Origin: Malus domestica | Taxonomy: Eukaryota; Streptophyta; Magnoliopsida; Rosales; Rosaceae | DNA: 64,000 nt | Direction: 5' to 3' | NCBI RefSeq assembly: GCF_042453785.1 | Contig: NC_091671.1 | Location: 11,292,001 to 11,356,000 of the forward strand | Shown: positions 24,281 through 35,250 of the stretch, piece by piece | How the letters are laid out: the number at the start of each line of letters is the position of its first letter | How positions within the stretch are numbered: position 1 is the stretch's first letter | Notes under the pieces: generated by a model | Told to the model about the DNA's origin: nothing | Seen by the model: the letters and a program-made list of their open reading frames with translations, nothing else | Database searches by the model: none | Made by a program: the position numbers and the translations under genes

Positions 24281-24480
24281 CTTATGCTCTAACGTCATGT
24301 GTGAAGTGGGTTCATTCCTGCTCACTAGCACACTCTGGTATTTAGGCACTCTTAGGTTTAAATTTATTCACATTTGTTCCACATCATCACACTTTATGGC
24401 TTCGTCCCCTTCCACGTGTCGACCAACACAGCTCGATTCGGAGTCCTAGTGGACCTTCCGAGTCATGGTGTGTCAAAAAT

Positions 24481-25182
24481 AATTCGAAATTTTTTGGAGA
24501 TGACACATGGACTTTTACTCGAAGAAGACAAAAATGTTCTTCTTAAATTAACGAGGCTCACATTTAATCTACACGCAGTTCAACATTCCTGAAGACGTGA
24601 GCACCTAACTACAACTCATCAAACTCTCATGCCCCCTGCCTATGGCAAGGAGAGAGAAGATTCGAATTTAACACCTTTCTACATCAAAAACATAATTCAA
24701 AGACAACAAATATTCCCAAAGTAAAACATTTCCATTCTAGAATAGAAGTACAACCATGATTGTGGCTAGTGAGGAAGGAATAGATATTGAATGGTGCTAC
24801 CAAAACATACAATACTGCAATAATTTTAAACAAATATCTAACCGTTACAAAGTATAAAACATATACTATTTCAAATCGAAGCTTTTTGAAGTACTCCGAG
24901 TACTGGATACAAATTAGAGCTTTTTTAAATACTTTGAAAAATAAGGTATGTTGAAAATTTTGACCGTTAGATTTTTTTTATTTTTATTAAGGATAACATA
25001 CTTTACCAACAACAAACTTTACAACGCAAAGAACCAGATTTTTTTTGTTTTTATTAAGGATAACATACTTTACCAACAACAAACTTTACAATGAAAAGAA
25101 CCAAATTTTACAACAAAAAGGCCCAAAAAAAAAAAAAAAAAATCGATACTCTGGGGCACCCGAAAACCCCTGAACATCAACC
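24481..25182. other. Upstream region of RBR copy B, with a 67-bp tandem duplication
   Basis: 24481-24660 is the continuation of copy A's 3' flank and is homologous to 30805-30985. 24970-25103 holds two copies, 67 bp apart, of ATTAAGGATAACATACTTTA plus neighbours, ending about 80 bp before the TATA box. No gene is seen. Confidence 0.75.
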
Positions 25183-25190
25183 TATATATA
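25183..25190 (+). promoter_or_regulatory. TATA box of copy B
   Basis: TATATATA lies 45 bp before the ATG, implying a very short 5' UTR. Confidence 0.55.
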
Positions 25191-25234
25191 CGACGCGACG
25201 ACAGCCCCCTTTACTCTACCCTCTGTCTGTCTAC

Positions 25235-27894
25235 ATGGCCACCGGAGTCTCACCCGAAGACGACGACGTATTCGTCTCGGTCTCCGAGCAACGCCGCGAG
25301 TTCATGGAAGCCAAAGCCTTAGAGTCCGACATGGATCTCGCCTTCCACCTCCAACTCCAAGAGGCCCTTGCTGCCTCCCTCACCCTCCAACCCTCCTCCT
25401 CCTCCGCCCAATCCCTGGAAAAAGACGCCGTTCCGATCATCCCCGACACTCCAACTGTCGTCTCCATCCAGTCCGGCGAACTCGCGAGGCTGGAGCAGGA
25501 ATTGAAAGACCGTGAGCAGAGCGAGATCGAAATGCGGAAAGCCAGAGAGGATCTCGAGCGTCGGATTCACGACGATCAGGTCGCGAGGGAGATCATGAGG
25601 ATTCCGGAGGAGGAGTGGGAGGAGTCCGGCGAATTCTTCTCCATGCCGTTCGGCGAAGGATCATCCTCTTATTCAGCTTCGGCGAAGAGCGTCGAGAGCG
25701 AGAGCGTATTCAGGCTATACTTCAAGGGTTTGGTGAGCGAGGAAAGGGTTGGGAAGGAGAGGGCGGCACTGGCAGGAATTGGGGCGGCGCTGTGCGATCC
25801 GAGGGACAATTTGTTGTTCGAGGTCAGGAAGCCGCTGATTGGGAGCGGGACGAGCAGCAGTGGGGCCCAGTTGAAGGCCTTGATCGAAGGGCTGAATGCT
25901 GCTCTTGCTTTGGATTTGAAGCGCCTCACCTTCTTCTGTGAGAATCGCCACATTTTCCAGTTTGTAAGTTGCTCTCTTCTCTTTATCTGCGTCTCTGTTG
26001 TGGGTTTTCGATGAAATGTAGTTTTTGTGGTAAATTTTAGGAATTGAAATGTGGGTTTTGCGTTTCAGTACTGTTCTATCTTTGAACACTAATAAACTTT
26101 CGAAATTCGATAATGGAATGTGTAGTATCCATGGTGGACAGGATAATGCACTCACTCTGAGAAAGTTTAGTTGTCTTCTGTTAATATTTGCTTAATTAAG
26201 CTTCTATACTATATTTGGTTATGGAATTTGACACTGACCTTTATTAAAACTTTTGCGAAAGACAAATAAAAGAATGCAACTTGTTATTTTTAATAGTTGC
26301 AATGTTCTCGGAATTGTATGTGGGTTGTGTGAATTTCTGTTTCCCATCTTGGACAATAGTTTGAACTTTCATTTTTCAGATTCACTTAATGAAATTTGAT
26401 TGAACAAATTTACTGTGAAAATTTTTCTTCGTGTTCTCAGCATTTGCTTAATTAGTCGTCTGTCTTATAATTGATTATGGACTTTATGGTTTGAACTTAT
26501 TAGAGAGAATGGAATATGTTATGAATTATGATATGATGTAAGCAATGTTATTTTATTTATGTCGAAACCAAGAATGTTGGATCAGCTAGTTAGGATGCTT
26601 GAGTCTCTTTACACCCATAAATGGAGCTTGTTGGCATTTTAAATATGTATTTTACATATGCAGATAACTGGTAAATGGACAGCAAAGCAGCGCAAGGTAG
26701 CAATGCTTGTCAGTCAGGTTAAGAGCCTTCAAGCAAAGTTTACAGTTTGCAATCCAATTCTTGTGCCCCGATTTGATATTAAATTTGCATTTAAACTAGC
26801 AAGAGATGCAATAGATTCTCAGTCTCAGACTAACCAGCCTGCACAATCTATCACTTCCAAGAATGTGAATGAGACTTGCGTGATATGTTTGGAAGCTACT
26901 GATGTTAACCAAATGTTTTCAGTTGATGGCTGTCTGCATCGGTATTGCTTTTCTTGTATGAAACAACATGTAGAGGTGAAGTTGCTTCATGGGATGATTC
27001 CTAGATGCCCTCATGAAGACTGTAAGTCTGATCTTACTGTTGATAGTTGTGCAAAATTCTTGACACCTAAACATGTGGAGACTATGCGCCAACGCATAAA
27101 GGAAGCTTCAATTCCTGCCACAGAGAAAGTTTATTGCCCGTACCCGAGGTGCTCCGCTTTAATGTCAAAACGTGAACTTTTACAAGACATGAAATCGCGG
27201 GATGTGGAACTATCAGGAGTTCGAAAATGCTTGAAATGTCAGTGCCTTTTTTGTATCAATTGTAAAGTCCCTTGGCACAGAAACAGAACATGCGCCGACT
27301 ACAAAAGGTTGAATCCTCATCCCCCAGAAGATACAAAGCTAAAGTCCCTTGCCTCAACGAATCTGTGGCGCCAGTGTGTGAAGTGCAACCATATGATTGA
27401 ACTTGCTGAAGGTTGCTACCACATGACTTGCAGGTATTTACTATTTAATATTGTTTTCAGTAAACTAAAAACCTGAGAGAATAAGATATGTTGTAACATT
27501 ACAATCTGTTTCTGTCTTTGAGGTGTTGCACACACTATTGATGTCATAACTCGAAAATTATAAGGTCATACCTTTGGCTGTTATATGAAAACTGTTGTAT
27601 TATATCATAATAGAAAATTTGAAAGCTGTTGTATCAAGTTTGCAAGCGACTCTATCTGCGTCATCTTATTACTCATCCTAATGCACTGATCTCTTTTGCA
27701 GGTGTGGGCATGAGTTTTGTTATAATTGTGGAGGCGAGTGGAAAGACAAAAAGGCAACATGCTCATGCCCACTATGGGATGAGGGTAATATTTTGCATGA
27801 TGAAGATGATGAAGATTTTGATTTTGATGAAGAGGATGTGTCAGAGTCAGATTCCGAGGGGTATTATGATTCTGACTCGGTCATAATGTTCTAA
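25235..27894 (+). CDS. RBR-type E3 ubiquitin ligase with RNase H-like N-terminal domain, copy B
   Basis: Exons 25235-25963, 26664-27433 and 27702-27894 give a 563-aa protein. The start MATGVSPEDDD follows a TATA box; an upstream in-frame ATG at 25091 lies before the TATA box and is not used here. Residues about 1-150: acidic, with a short helical segment (MDLAFHLQLQEALAASL). Residues about 155-300: RNase H-like fold (FRLYFKGLVSEE ... FDIKFAFKLARDAI) lacking the usual catalytic acids. RING1 starts at Cys315, IBR follows at about 380-455, and RING2 holds the predicted catalytic Cys494 (GCYHMTC) and ends CGHEFCYNCG ... CSCPLW. The tail is acidic and ends DSDSVIMF. RBR enzymes transfer ubiquitin by a Cys-thioester intermediate. 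All zinc ligands appear present, so activity is plausible. A candidate alternative last exon lies at 28296-28794. Confidence 0.93.
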
Positions 27895-28295
27895 TAACAT
27901 TGCCCTCTAAAGAGGCCTTACCTCAAATTTTCTCTGTTCGGAACATATTTTATAATATTTATGTCAATATATTTTGTGGAAAGTATGAATCGAATTTCTT
28001 TATTTTGATTCTCAGCTGCTTGTTCACAAGGCTTTTCCATCTCTTAATTATTGTATAGAAAGGAGAACATAGAGTGAAAAAGAGCCTGCACTGCCACAAT
28101 TGAGCTCATAAATAATGTGAATATGTTTTATAATGTTTTGTGTGTTTCAGACTGTACCATCGTTTGAGATGTGCGTTTTTCCTGGTATTATGCTTATTGT
28201 AATTGAAATCTATCGAAGATCTGTTCACTTAATTTGCAAGTAACTATGCTTATGTCATTTTGGTAATCATGTTCGTGCTGTTATTGCTTTTGCAG

Positions 28296-28794
28296 ACATG
28301 CTCCTGGGTTTTGCAATGACTGTGGACAGTCTACAGACTACACAGGAGCATGTTTACACCCAGTTTTGTTTGAAGATGATATCTTATTTGACGGAGATAG
28401 TGATACTCAGGAGTTGAAAAAAGATGAATATGAAGGTGAAGTTAAGGATGACGGCCTAGAAGAAGACGGATATGAAGATGAAATCGGGCAGGAGGTTCAG
28501 GAAGAGATGCATATCTTGCCTGCTGTAGATGGTAGAGATCTTGATGAAGAAATTGACGAAGATGAGGAGTTCTGTGACTCTGACTGCGAATGCTATGAAG
28601 ATGAGGTTCATGAGAAAGAGGTTCGAGAGGACGTTCAGGAAGAATGGTTGGAGCAAGGTCAGGTGGATGAGAACTTCTATGCGGAAAATGATACAGATTT
28701 TGGTGACGAATATGAGGAAGATGAAGAGGAGTGCTGTGACTCTGACTGCGGCCGCGACTGTGACTGCTACGACTCTAACTCAGATTACTATTGA
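28296..28794 (+). CDS. Candidate alternative terminal exon of RBR copy B (acidic tail)
   Basis: The acceptor TTTTGCAG at 28288-28295 joins in frame to the donor at 27433 (AG|A). The product would replace CGHEFCYNCG ... CSCPLW by HAPGFCNDCG ... CLHPVLFEDD, then add about 140 acidic residues ending DSNSDYY. Relative to copy A, one Cys of the CLCP pair is His. The whole frame has stayed open in both copies over about 500 bp, which argues for some constraint, but the Asp/Glu codon bias (GAT, GAA, GAG) makes stops rare by chance too. No other exon is seen downstream. Confidence 0.6.
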
Positions 28795-29311
28795 TAAACA
28801 AAAATATGGCTGGTAATCTTCGTACGAAGTAACCCGCAGAAAGGGGAAAAAATGGTCTTTGAAGTGTCAACAAAGTGTTTTGTTTTTTTCTTGTTCCCAA
28901 TTGCTTGTCCACGAGGGTTTCTCTCCGCTTCGATTATCATCCGTGTCCCTTCCTTTTTTCACTCTTTTCTTTTTGTCCTTTTTCTATATAAAATATTCAA
29001 ACAAAATATTAACGTGGCTTAATCGCAACTGTTTAAATATGAGGGAAGAGAAAGGGAGAGAGAACCTAATCCTTTATTTTGAAAGGCTTTTTCAGCCAGT
29101 TTTCTTTTGTAATACGTGCAATAGAAAACGTGAATAGCTGCAATTGAAAATAGAAGATTTACTTGTTGTGAAAGTTAAAGCCAAACCTCCTTTTTATGGT
29201 CTCGTTCTTCATCACTTTGATCCCTCCCTTTCATTTCCGCTAATCGTTAACGTTTCTAGCATTTTATCTTTTTATTCTAGTTCAGTTGTTCCCTCAATCA
29301 CAAGAATTGTC

Positions 29312-29465
29312 ACTTAGTAGTATGATTAATAGTATTCCTCTTTACTTGTAAGTGAGAGGTCTTATGTTTTATTCTCGTCAAAAGTTAATTTGAATCACAT
29401 TATTGCTAGCCCATTGTGAGGCTAAGCCCCTCCTTAGTGAAGATAATATCGTTTGTTACAAAAAG
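29312..29465 (+). mobile_element. SINE copy 1 (tRNA-derived type)
   Basis: Contains GTGAGAGGTCTTATGTTTTATTCTC-like B-box sequence, TATTGCTAGCCCATTGTGAG, and the 3' end GATAATATCGTTTGTT followed by an A-rich run. It belongs to the same family as copies at 56781 and 57309. Confidence 0.7.
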
Positions 29466-29519
29466 AAATGTACTAATATCATTTTACGTAAGGAAAAAGA
29501 TAGGGAGACATGCTTGTAT

Positions 29520-30020
29520 GTAGACCTAGTAATGCTAGGGAGAGATAATCTATTTAAATTATATCTTGTAAATCATAATGTGTATGAAGCTAAAAATAAT
29601 GCGAAAATTTATGGAATTGACACATGAGCTTTTCTCCGAAGAAGACAAGAATGCCTCATTAAATTGGTGAGGCCCACATTTTAATCTATGCGTAGTTCAA
29701 CATTCTTAAAGACCCGACCAGCTAACTACAATCTCATCGAGCACTTGACCATGATGAGGAGAAAAGTTAAATATATTAAAGATGTGATTAATTACTAGAT
29801 CTTATCTTTAATACTCGCCTATTTGAAGAACAACTATATTTGACCAAGGATATTACAAGATAATTTCAAGATATTATTTATTAAATAATACCTTTGGGAT
29901 AATTTTTTCCTCATCCATCTTACGGATGATTTACTTTGTCCAATTGGATGCTGACACGTGTCAGGGCAAACTTTACATGTGGTCGGCCTGGCAAGTACCC
30001 ATCTTCACCAATTTTGATAA
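29520..30020 (+). promoter_or_regulatory. Orphan duplicate of the copy C upstream region, in the 3' flank of B
   Basis: From AATGCTAGGGAGAGATAATC to CACCAATTTTGATAAGC, this segment follows 30735-31262, which ends in the core promoter of copy C, though diverged. No RBR exon follows it. The matching flank of copy A lacks it. It could be a leftover of a lost gene copy or simply a dispersed repeat. Confidence 0.5.
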
Positions 30021-30064
30021 GCATTGGGAAATTTTATTTGAACCCATAAAACTTCTTTCTACAC

Positions 30065-31230
30065 CCCAACTTAAATTTTAATTTTAAATTGTCTTTTTTA
30101 CCCCCATTGCATAATTGTCATCAAATACAAAATGAAATTATACTAAAATTAAAATTTATCAATAAACTCACAGTCAATAATTAAACCCCATCATTAGCAA
30201 TCTTTATCCAACGTACATCCTGGCTAAAACCAAGAGCTCTCATAAAGAAAAACAAGCTCTTTTTGATCCATGGATGATGATTTTGAAGTTTTGAATCTTC
30301 TAACTAAAACATGAATCGATTTATGCATGTTTTTTTTTTTGTTTGTTTTCAATTTTTTTTAGAGTTTAGAAACAAGAATCGGTGATTGTGGAGTTTCTTA
30401 TATTTTGTGCCCTCTTTGTATGTCCCTTTGAACTGCATCTTTTACTTCTCAACAATAGTTACAAATTCGCAAGAAGGCATCATTCTACGTTGTCTGCACT
30501 AAAATAGCAATAAAGTCTCCTAGAAATATTGGAATCACGAACTGTAAAATTCTCCATAAACTAGACGTCCATATCTTTCCAAGCATATAAGGTTCAATTT
30601 TTGGTTCGTCTCGAGGAATTACAGTTTAATATTCAAACTTCATAGATATGCACAACAAATCTTTGATTTTGGGATGTCTGAACTAAAATGGCAATAATGT
30701 CTTTTAGAAAAATCAAAATCATGAACCGTAATTTTAGGGTAATGCTAAGTGATCATCTATTTAAATCATGTTTTGTAAATTATATGATGTGGGTGGAACC
30801 AAAACAATTCAAAAAATTCTGAAACTGACATGTGAACTTTTACTCGAAGAAGACAAAAATGTTCTTATTAAATTGACGAGACTCACATTTAATCTACGTG
30901 CAATTCAACATTCTTAAAGACGTGAACACCAAACTACAACTCATCAAACTCTCATGCCCTTGCCCATGGCAAGGAGAAAAGTTAAAGGTATTAAAAATGA
31001 GATTAATTATTAAATCTTATTTTTAATACTCTTTTAATTAAAGAACAACTCAATCAAACAAGAAATCACGATCATATCCAATAAAAGATTTACAAAATAA
31101 TTCCACCATATTATTAAAAAAATAATATATTTGTAATAATTTTTTTTTCATTTATCTTACGATTGACTCACTTTGACCAATCAAATGCCGATACATCTCA
31201 GAGCAAACCCTAAATATATGTCCGACTTAG
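30065..31230. other. Intergenic flank between copies B and C
   Basis: 30065-30985 is homologous to copy A's 3' flank (11650-12344 then 24481-24660). 30990-31230 is specific to copy C and leads to its promoter. No gene seen. Confidence 0.7.
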
Positions 31231-31234
31231 CTCC

Positions 31235-31240
31235 TATAAA
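31235..31240 (+). promoter_or_regulatory. TATA box of copy C
   Basis: TATAAA in the context CTCCTATAAATACC, about 240 bp before the ATG. Confidence 0.5.
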
Positions 31241-31476
31241 TACCACATCTTTACTAATTTTTGGTAAACTTCTGTTACGCAATTTGGTTGCAATAGAATT
31301 TTGCTAGTAAAGGGGCTGTAGACTCTTCAGTTTCGCGTTCCCAATGCCTCCTGTTTCCCTTGGTCTCTACCTTCTCTAACACGTCACCAATCCTTCCTTT
31401 TTCCCGTCCTTCGCCTGTCACTGCACTCCACCAAAAAAAAAAAAAAAAAAACACTTTTCCTCTCCACCGCCCGATC

Positions 31477-34400
31477 ATGGACGTTCGTACGAACGGAGAC
31501 GACCTCGACACCATTCTCTCCGAGCAGCGCAGAGAGCTCATGACGGCCAAAACCCTGGACTCCGACCTCGAAATGGCCTTCAAACTCCAAATGCAGGAAG
31601 CCATGACCGCCTCTCTAGCCGTTAAACCCTCGTCGGCTTCGGCTTCGAGTTCGCACAACCTTCTGCCTCCGTCGCCGCCCGACGATGGCTCGAATGACGC
31701 CGTATTAGAATTGGCCGCCACTCTGATGCTCGAGGACGTCGAGCGGTTCGCTCAGGAGCGCGAGGACCACGACCGCACCGTTTTGGAAATGATGAAGGCG
31801 AAGGAGGATCTCAACCGTCGGATTTACGATCAGAAGTTCGCCGTCGACCTCCGCGACGTGCCCGAGGACTACTGGGCCAACTACGGCGAATATTACGAGC
31901 GCCCGTACTGTACGGGCTTCTGGTCTTCGTCGTCGTCGTCGTCAAAATATCCGGCGGTGGTGAGTGAGAATTTGAGGCTGTATTGCAAGGGGGTGGTGAG
32001 CGAGGAAATGGTTAGGGATGTGAAGGCGGTGGTAGGCGGGGTGGGTGTCGCGATCTGCGACCCGATGGACAATGTGATATTCGAGGCGAGGAAGAATCTG
32101 GAAGCGGTGGTTGACGGCGTTGTGCTGAGCAATGAGGCGGCGGAGCTCGAGGCCATCGTTGAAGGGCTTGACAAAGCTCTCGCTCTGGACTTGAAAGCTG
32201 TGACCTTTTTCTGTGATGACTACATGATTTACCAATATGTGAGTTTTAGCAGTTAAACAATCGCTTTTTACTTATCAATCTGCTTGCTTTTTTTGGGAAT
32301 TAATTTAATATTTTGGTGCTTTTTGTTTGGAATTATTGGGTGAAAGTTTGTGTCTTTTTTGTTAAAGATGATAGTGTTGACTTGTTGCAATCTTTGGTTG
32401 TATGAACTAGTGTATATTTTGGTATGTGGGGCATTGCCACTACACATCGTGTGGGTTTAGTGGGAAGTGTGACAAAGGTAATTGAATTGACAATTTCTAG
32501 TCATAGACCATAGTTGGTGAACATGGATATCAATCGTTGTGATTTGCTTAGTCGGGTTTTAGTTAAGCGGTTCGGTTGGCTTAATTTGTTTAAGTGCAAT
32601 GTAACAAATGTTGCTCCTTAATTTGTGAAAGGGTTTTGGACTGTTAAATTTAGCAGAAGCTGCAAGGTCTAATCCCGAGCAACTTGATATTTGAGATTTG
32701 GGAGAACAAATAGTTGTTTTGATAAACCTGTCCTGAAGTTTCGAAGTGCTATGCTAAACATTTTGCTCTGTTTGCTGCTCTTGTGTGACAAAGCCAACTA
32801 CTAGTATCAATATGTTGGAATTTCGTATTGCGCTATCAGCAATGCCATTCGTGCAGGTAGATGATTTTGTTACTGTAATAAATTTGTTTAACTTTTCTTG
32901 GCTATGTATTTCGTCAAGATTTGCTGATTCTGTTAATTAAGTATTTTGTTCATTCAAAAGGAAACAATCTATCTAGAAAACCAGATTTTTGATGTTTTCT
33001 CATTTTTTTTTCTTGTTATCCGTAGTACAATCCATGTCTTTGCTATGATAATCATTAGTCGTGTTTATTGAATAAAGCATGCTTAGCATAACAGAACATT
33101 CTGTTTGGTGCCACTTACGTAGATGATTGACATCTTACAAATACAGGTCACAAACAGGGTGCATCCTGGAAACAGCAAGGTTGCCACGTTAGTTAATCAA
33201 GTGGCTCTTCTACGGAGAAAATTTGTATATTGCAGTCCTTCTCTTGTGGCACGGAGTGACATTAAGTTTGCACTTAAACTTGCAAGAGAGGCTATAGTTT
33301 CTCAGATTACCTGGCATGCGGAAACTGGCAAAGGAAAGAGTTTGAAGGAGACATGTGTAATTTGCTTTGAAGAAACTGATGTTGCTGAAATGTTTTCAAT
33401 CGATGGTTGTTTACACAGGTATTGCTTTTCCTGTATGAGACAACATGTGGAAGTAAAGTTTTTTAATGGGATGGTGGCAGAGTGCCCTCACGAAGGCTGT
33501 AAAACTGAGGTGAATATTGATGGCTGCGCAAAATTCTTGGCTCCTAAACTAGTCGAGGCTATTAGCCAAAGAATCAGGGAATCCGCTATTCCTGTTACGG
33601 ACAAGGTTTATTGCCCAAATCCCAGGTGTTCTGCATTAATGTCTAAAAGCGAGGTCTTAGAATATACTAAAACTTACTTTGTCGGTGCTGAACAATCTGG
33701 AGCCAGGAGATGCATGAAATGTCAGTACTATTTTTGTATAAATTGCAAGGTTCCTTGGCACTTCAATATGAACTGCTATGATTACAAAAGATCACATCCC
33801 TATCCCCGTCCAGAAGATCAGTTGATGAACTCTCTAGCTACAAAGAAACACTGGCGCCAGTGCGTCAAGTGCAACCATATGGTCGAACTTGCCGAAGGTT
33901 GTTACCACATAACTTGCAGGTATTACATTCCTCTTCTCCCTGCTATCTGACTAATCTTTTAGTTGTTGTGTTGTTTTTGTTGTATCTTACATAAAATTAA
34001 CAACTTTGTGAGAGAGGACAGAAATGAGAAAAAGATAAACAAAATATATAGACAGTGAACTCGAGATGATCTAAGTGCTGGCAAGTTGTGATTACAAGCG
34101 CCAATCTATGCATGTTGGTCTAATTTACATTCTCATATATTTCCTTTGCTAGCTTCAAACTGTCTTTTCTCTTCTTTTAGACTTTCACACACGAAAAGAA
34201 AAGTTATTGTTTTCTGGGTGCTACTATTTTTGCTTTACAACAATCCTTGCGGTTTGTCGATGCTTGCATTGTCTTTGTAGATGTGGATATGAGTTTTGCT
34301 ATACTTGTGGTGCTCAATGGAAGAACAAGAAAGCAACATGTAACTGCCCAATCTGGGTCGAGCGTAATATCATACGTGAACAGCCAAGACAGGCACAGCC

Positions 34401-34557
34401 AAGGCACGCACAGCCATTTATACGTGAACAGCCACGGCAAGCACAGCCAGTTCAACGTGAACAGCCACGGCAAGCACAGCCACTTATTCGTGAACAGCCA
34501 TGGCAAGCACAGCCAATTATTCGTGAACAGCCACGACAGGTGCGGCCACGACGATGA
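31477..34557 (+). CDS. RBR-type E3 ubiquitin ligase with RNase H-like domain, copy C
   Basis: Exons 31477-32238, 33147-33919 and 34281-34557 give 603 aa. The start MDVRTNGDDL is in good context (ATCATGGAC); an upstream in-frame ATG at 31360 would add 39 residues. Order: one N-terminal DDLDTILSEQRREL unit, acidic helical segment, RNase H-like fold (LRLYCKGVVSEE, AELEAIVEGL, then in exon 2 SDIKFALKLAREAI), RING1 from about Cys324, IBR (CPNPRCSALMS ... CINCKVPWH), RING2 with predicted catalytic Cys506 (GCYHITC) and CGYEFCYTCG ... CNCPIW. The C-terminus is unlike the other copies: about five 11-residue Arg/Gln/Pro repeats (REQPRQAQPxx) encoded by a minisatellite. Unlike copy B, the conserved Glu of the RNase H motif is kept, but the first Asp is absent. 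Confidence 0.92.
34375..34554 (+). repeat. 33-bp coding minisatellite in the last exon of copy C
   Basis: Units start CGTGAACAGCCACGGCAAGC and encode REQPRQAQP plus two variable residues. Copies D and E have only the first part of one unit (REQPQ) before the stop. A diverged relic of the same array is at 42521-42807. Confidence 0.9.
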
Positions 34558-35250
34558 TCATAACTTATATGGCTTGTCAGATTACAACTGAAAATATTTA
34601 GGCTAATAGTCTTTTTTTTTTGCGTTTTCTTTTCATTTTGTTGATGTTTGGCGCATTAATACATGGCTTTTCTATCCTGCACACGTTACTGTGAGCATCA
34701 AGTGAATGCCCCAAATGAAATCAAATCCCAGCCTTTGATTTTTATAGCTTAAACATGAGCTACTGTGATGAGTTGAGGCCGGCCGGCGCTTGGCCCGGTC
34801 CTAGGACAATTGGCCCTATAAGTTGGAAGATCCGAGCTGAGTTAGCCGGACCAGTGGCCCAGAATTTCTGTAAAACAGGCCTGTTCAATCTATCATGTAT
34901 GGAAGAAATGAATGTCAACGTCTGAATTTTGTCCACGTGAAATGTAAAAGACGGATTAGTTGCAAAGGAAACTTATAATTTCAAAGCCCCCCATTCAACT
35001 TTTGCCTTCAATGACAAAATTTAGAAGTCATGTCCATTTCTTGCTTCCGCATTTATTTAATGTAATGAATTATCTAATTCAATTCAGTTCTAGAGACCCG
35101 ACGAGATTTATTATCATAAAGGTAAACAACATCTCCTCACGAAAAATTGGGTTCAAACTTCATACCTCAATGATTCTAATTTGAAAACCATAACAAGTCA
35201 ATACTCTTGAGTCTTTTTTTTTTATCTTTTTCATACAATAATATATTTGT
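34558..35250. other. 3' flank of copy C
   Basis: Non-coding; the segment containing GGCCGGCCGGCGCTTGGCCC near 34778 is repeated at about 43000. The homology with 42808-43457 includes the copia remnant that follows. No gene seen. Confidence 0.7.

Larger units (their letters stand above)
12350..24475 (+). mobile_element. Solo gypsy-type LTR interrupted by a nested Ty3/gypsy element
   Basis: The outer element begins TGTGACGACCC at 12350 and ends GGTGTGTCA at 24475, flanked by the 5-bp duplication aaaat (12345-12349 and 24476-24480). Removing the nested element (14750-24280 plus its TSD) leaves about 2.6 kb that looks like an LTR, with no gag or pol of its own. It therefore appears to be a solo LTR left by LTR-LTR recombination. 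Copy B has an empty site near 30800. Confidence 0.82.
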
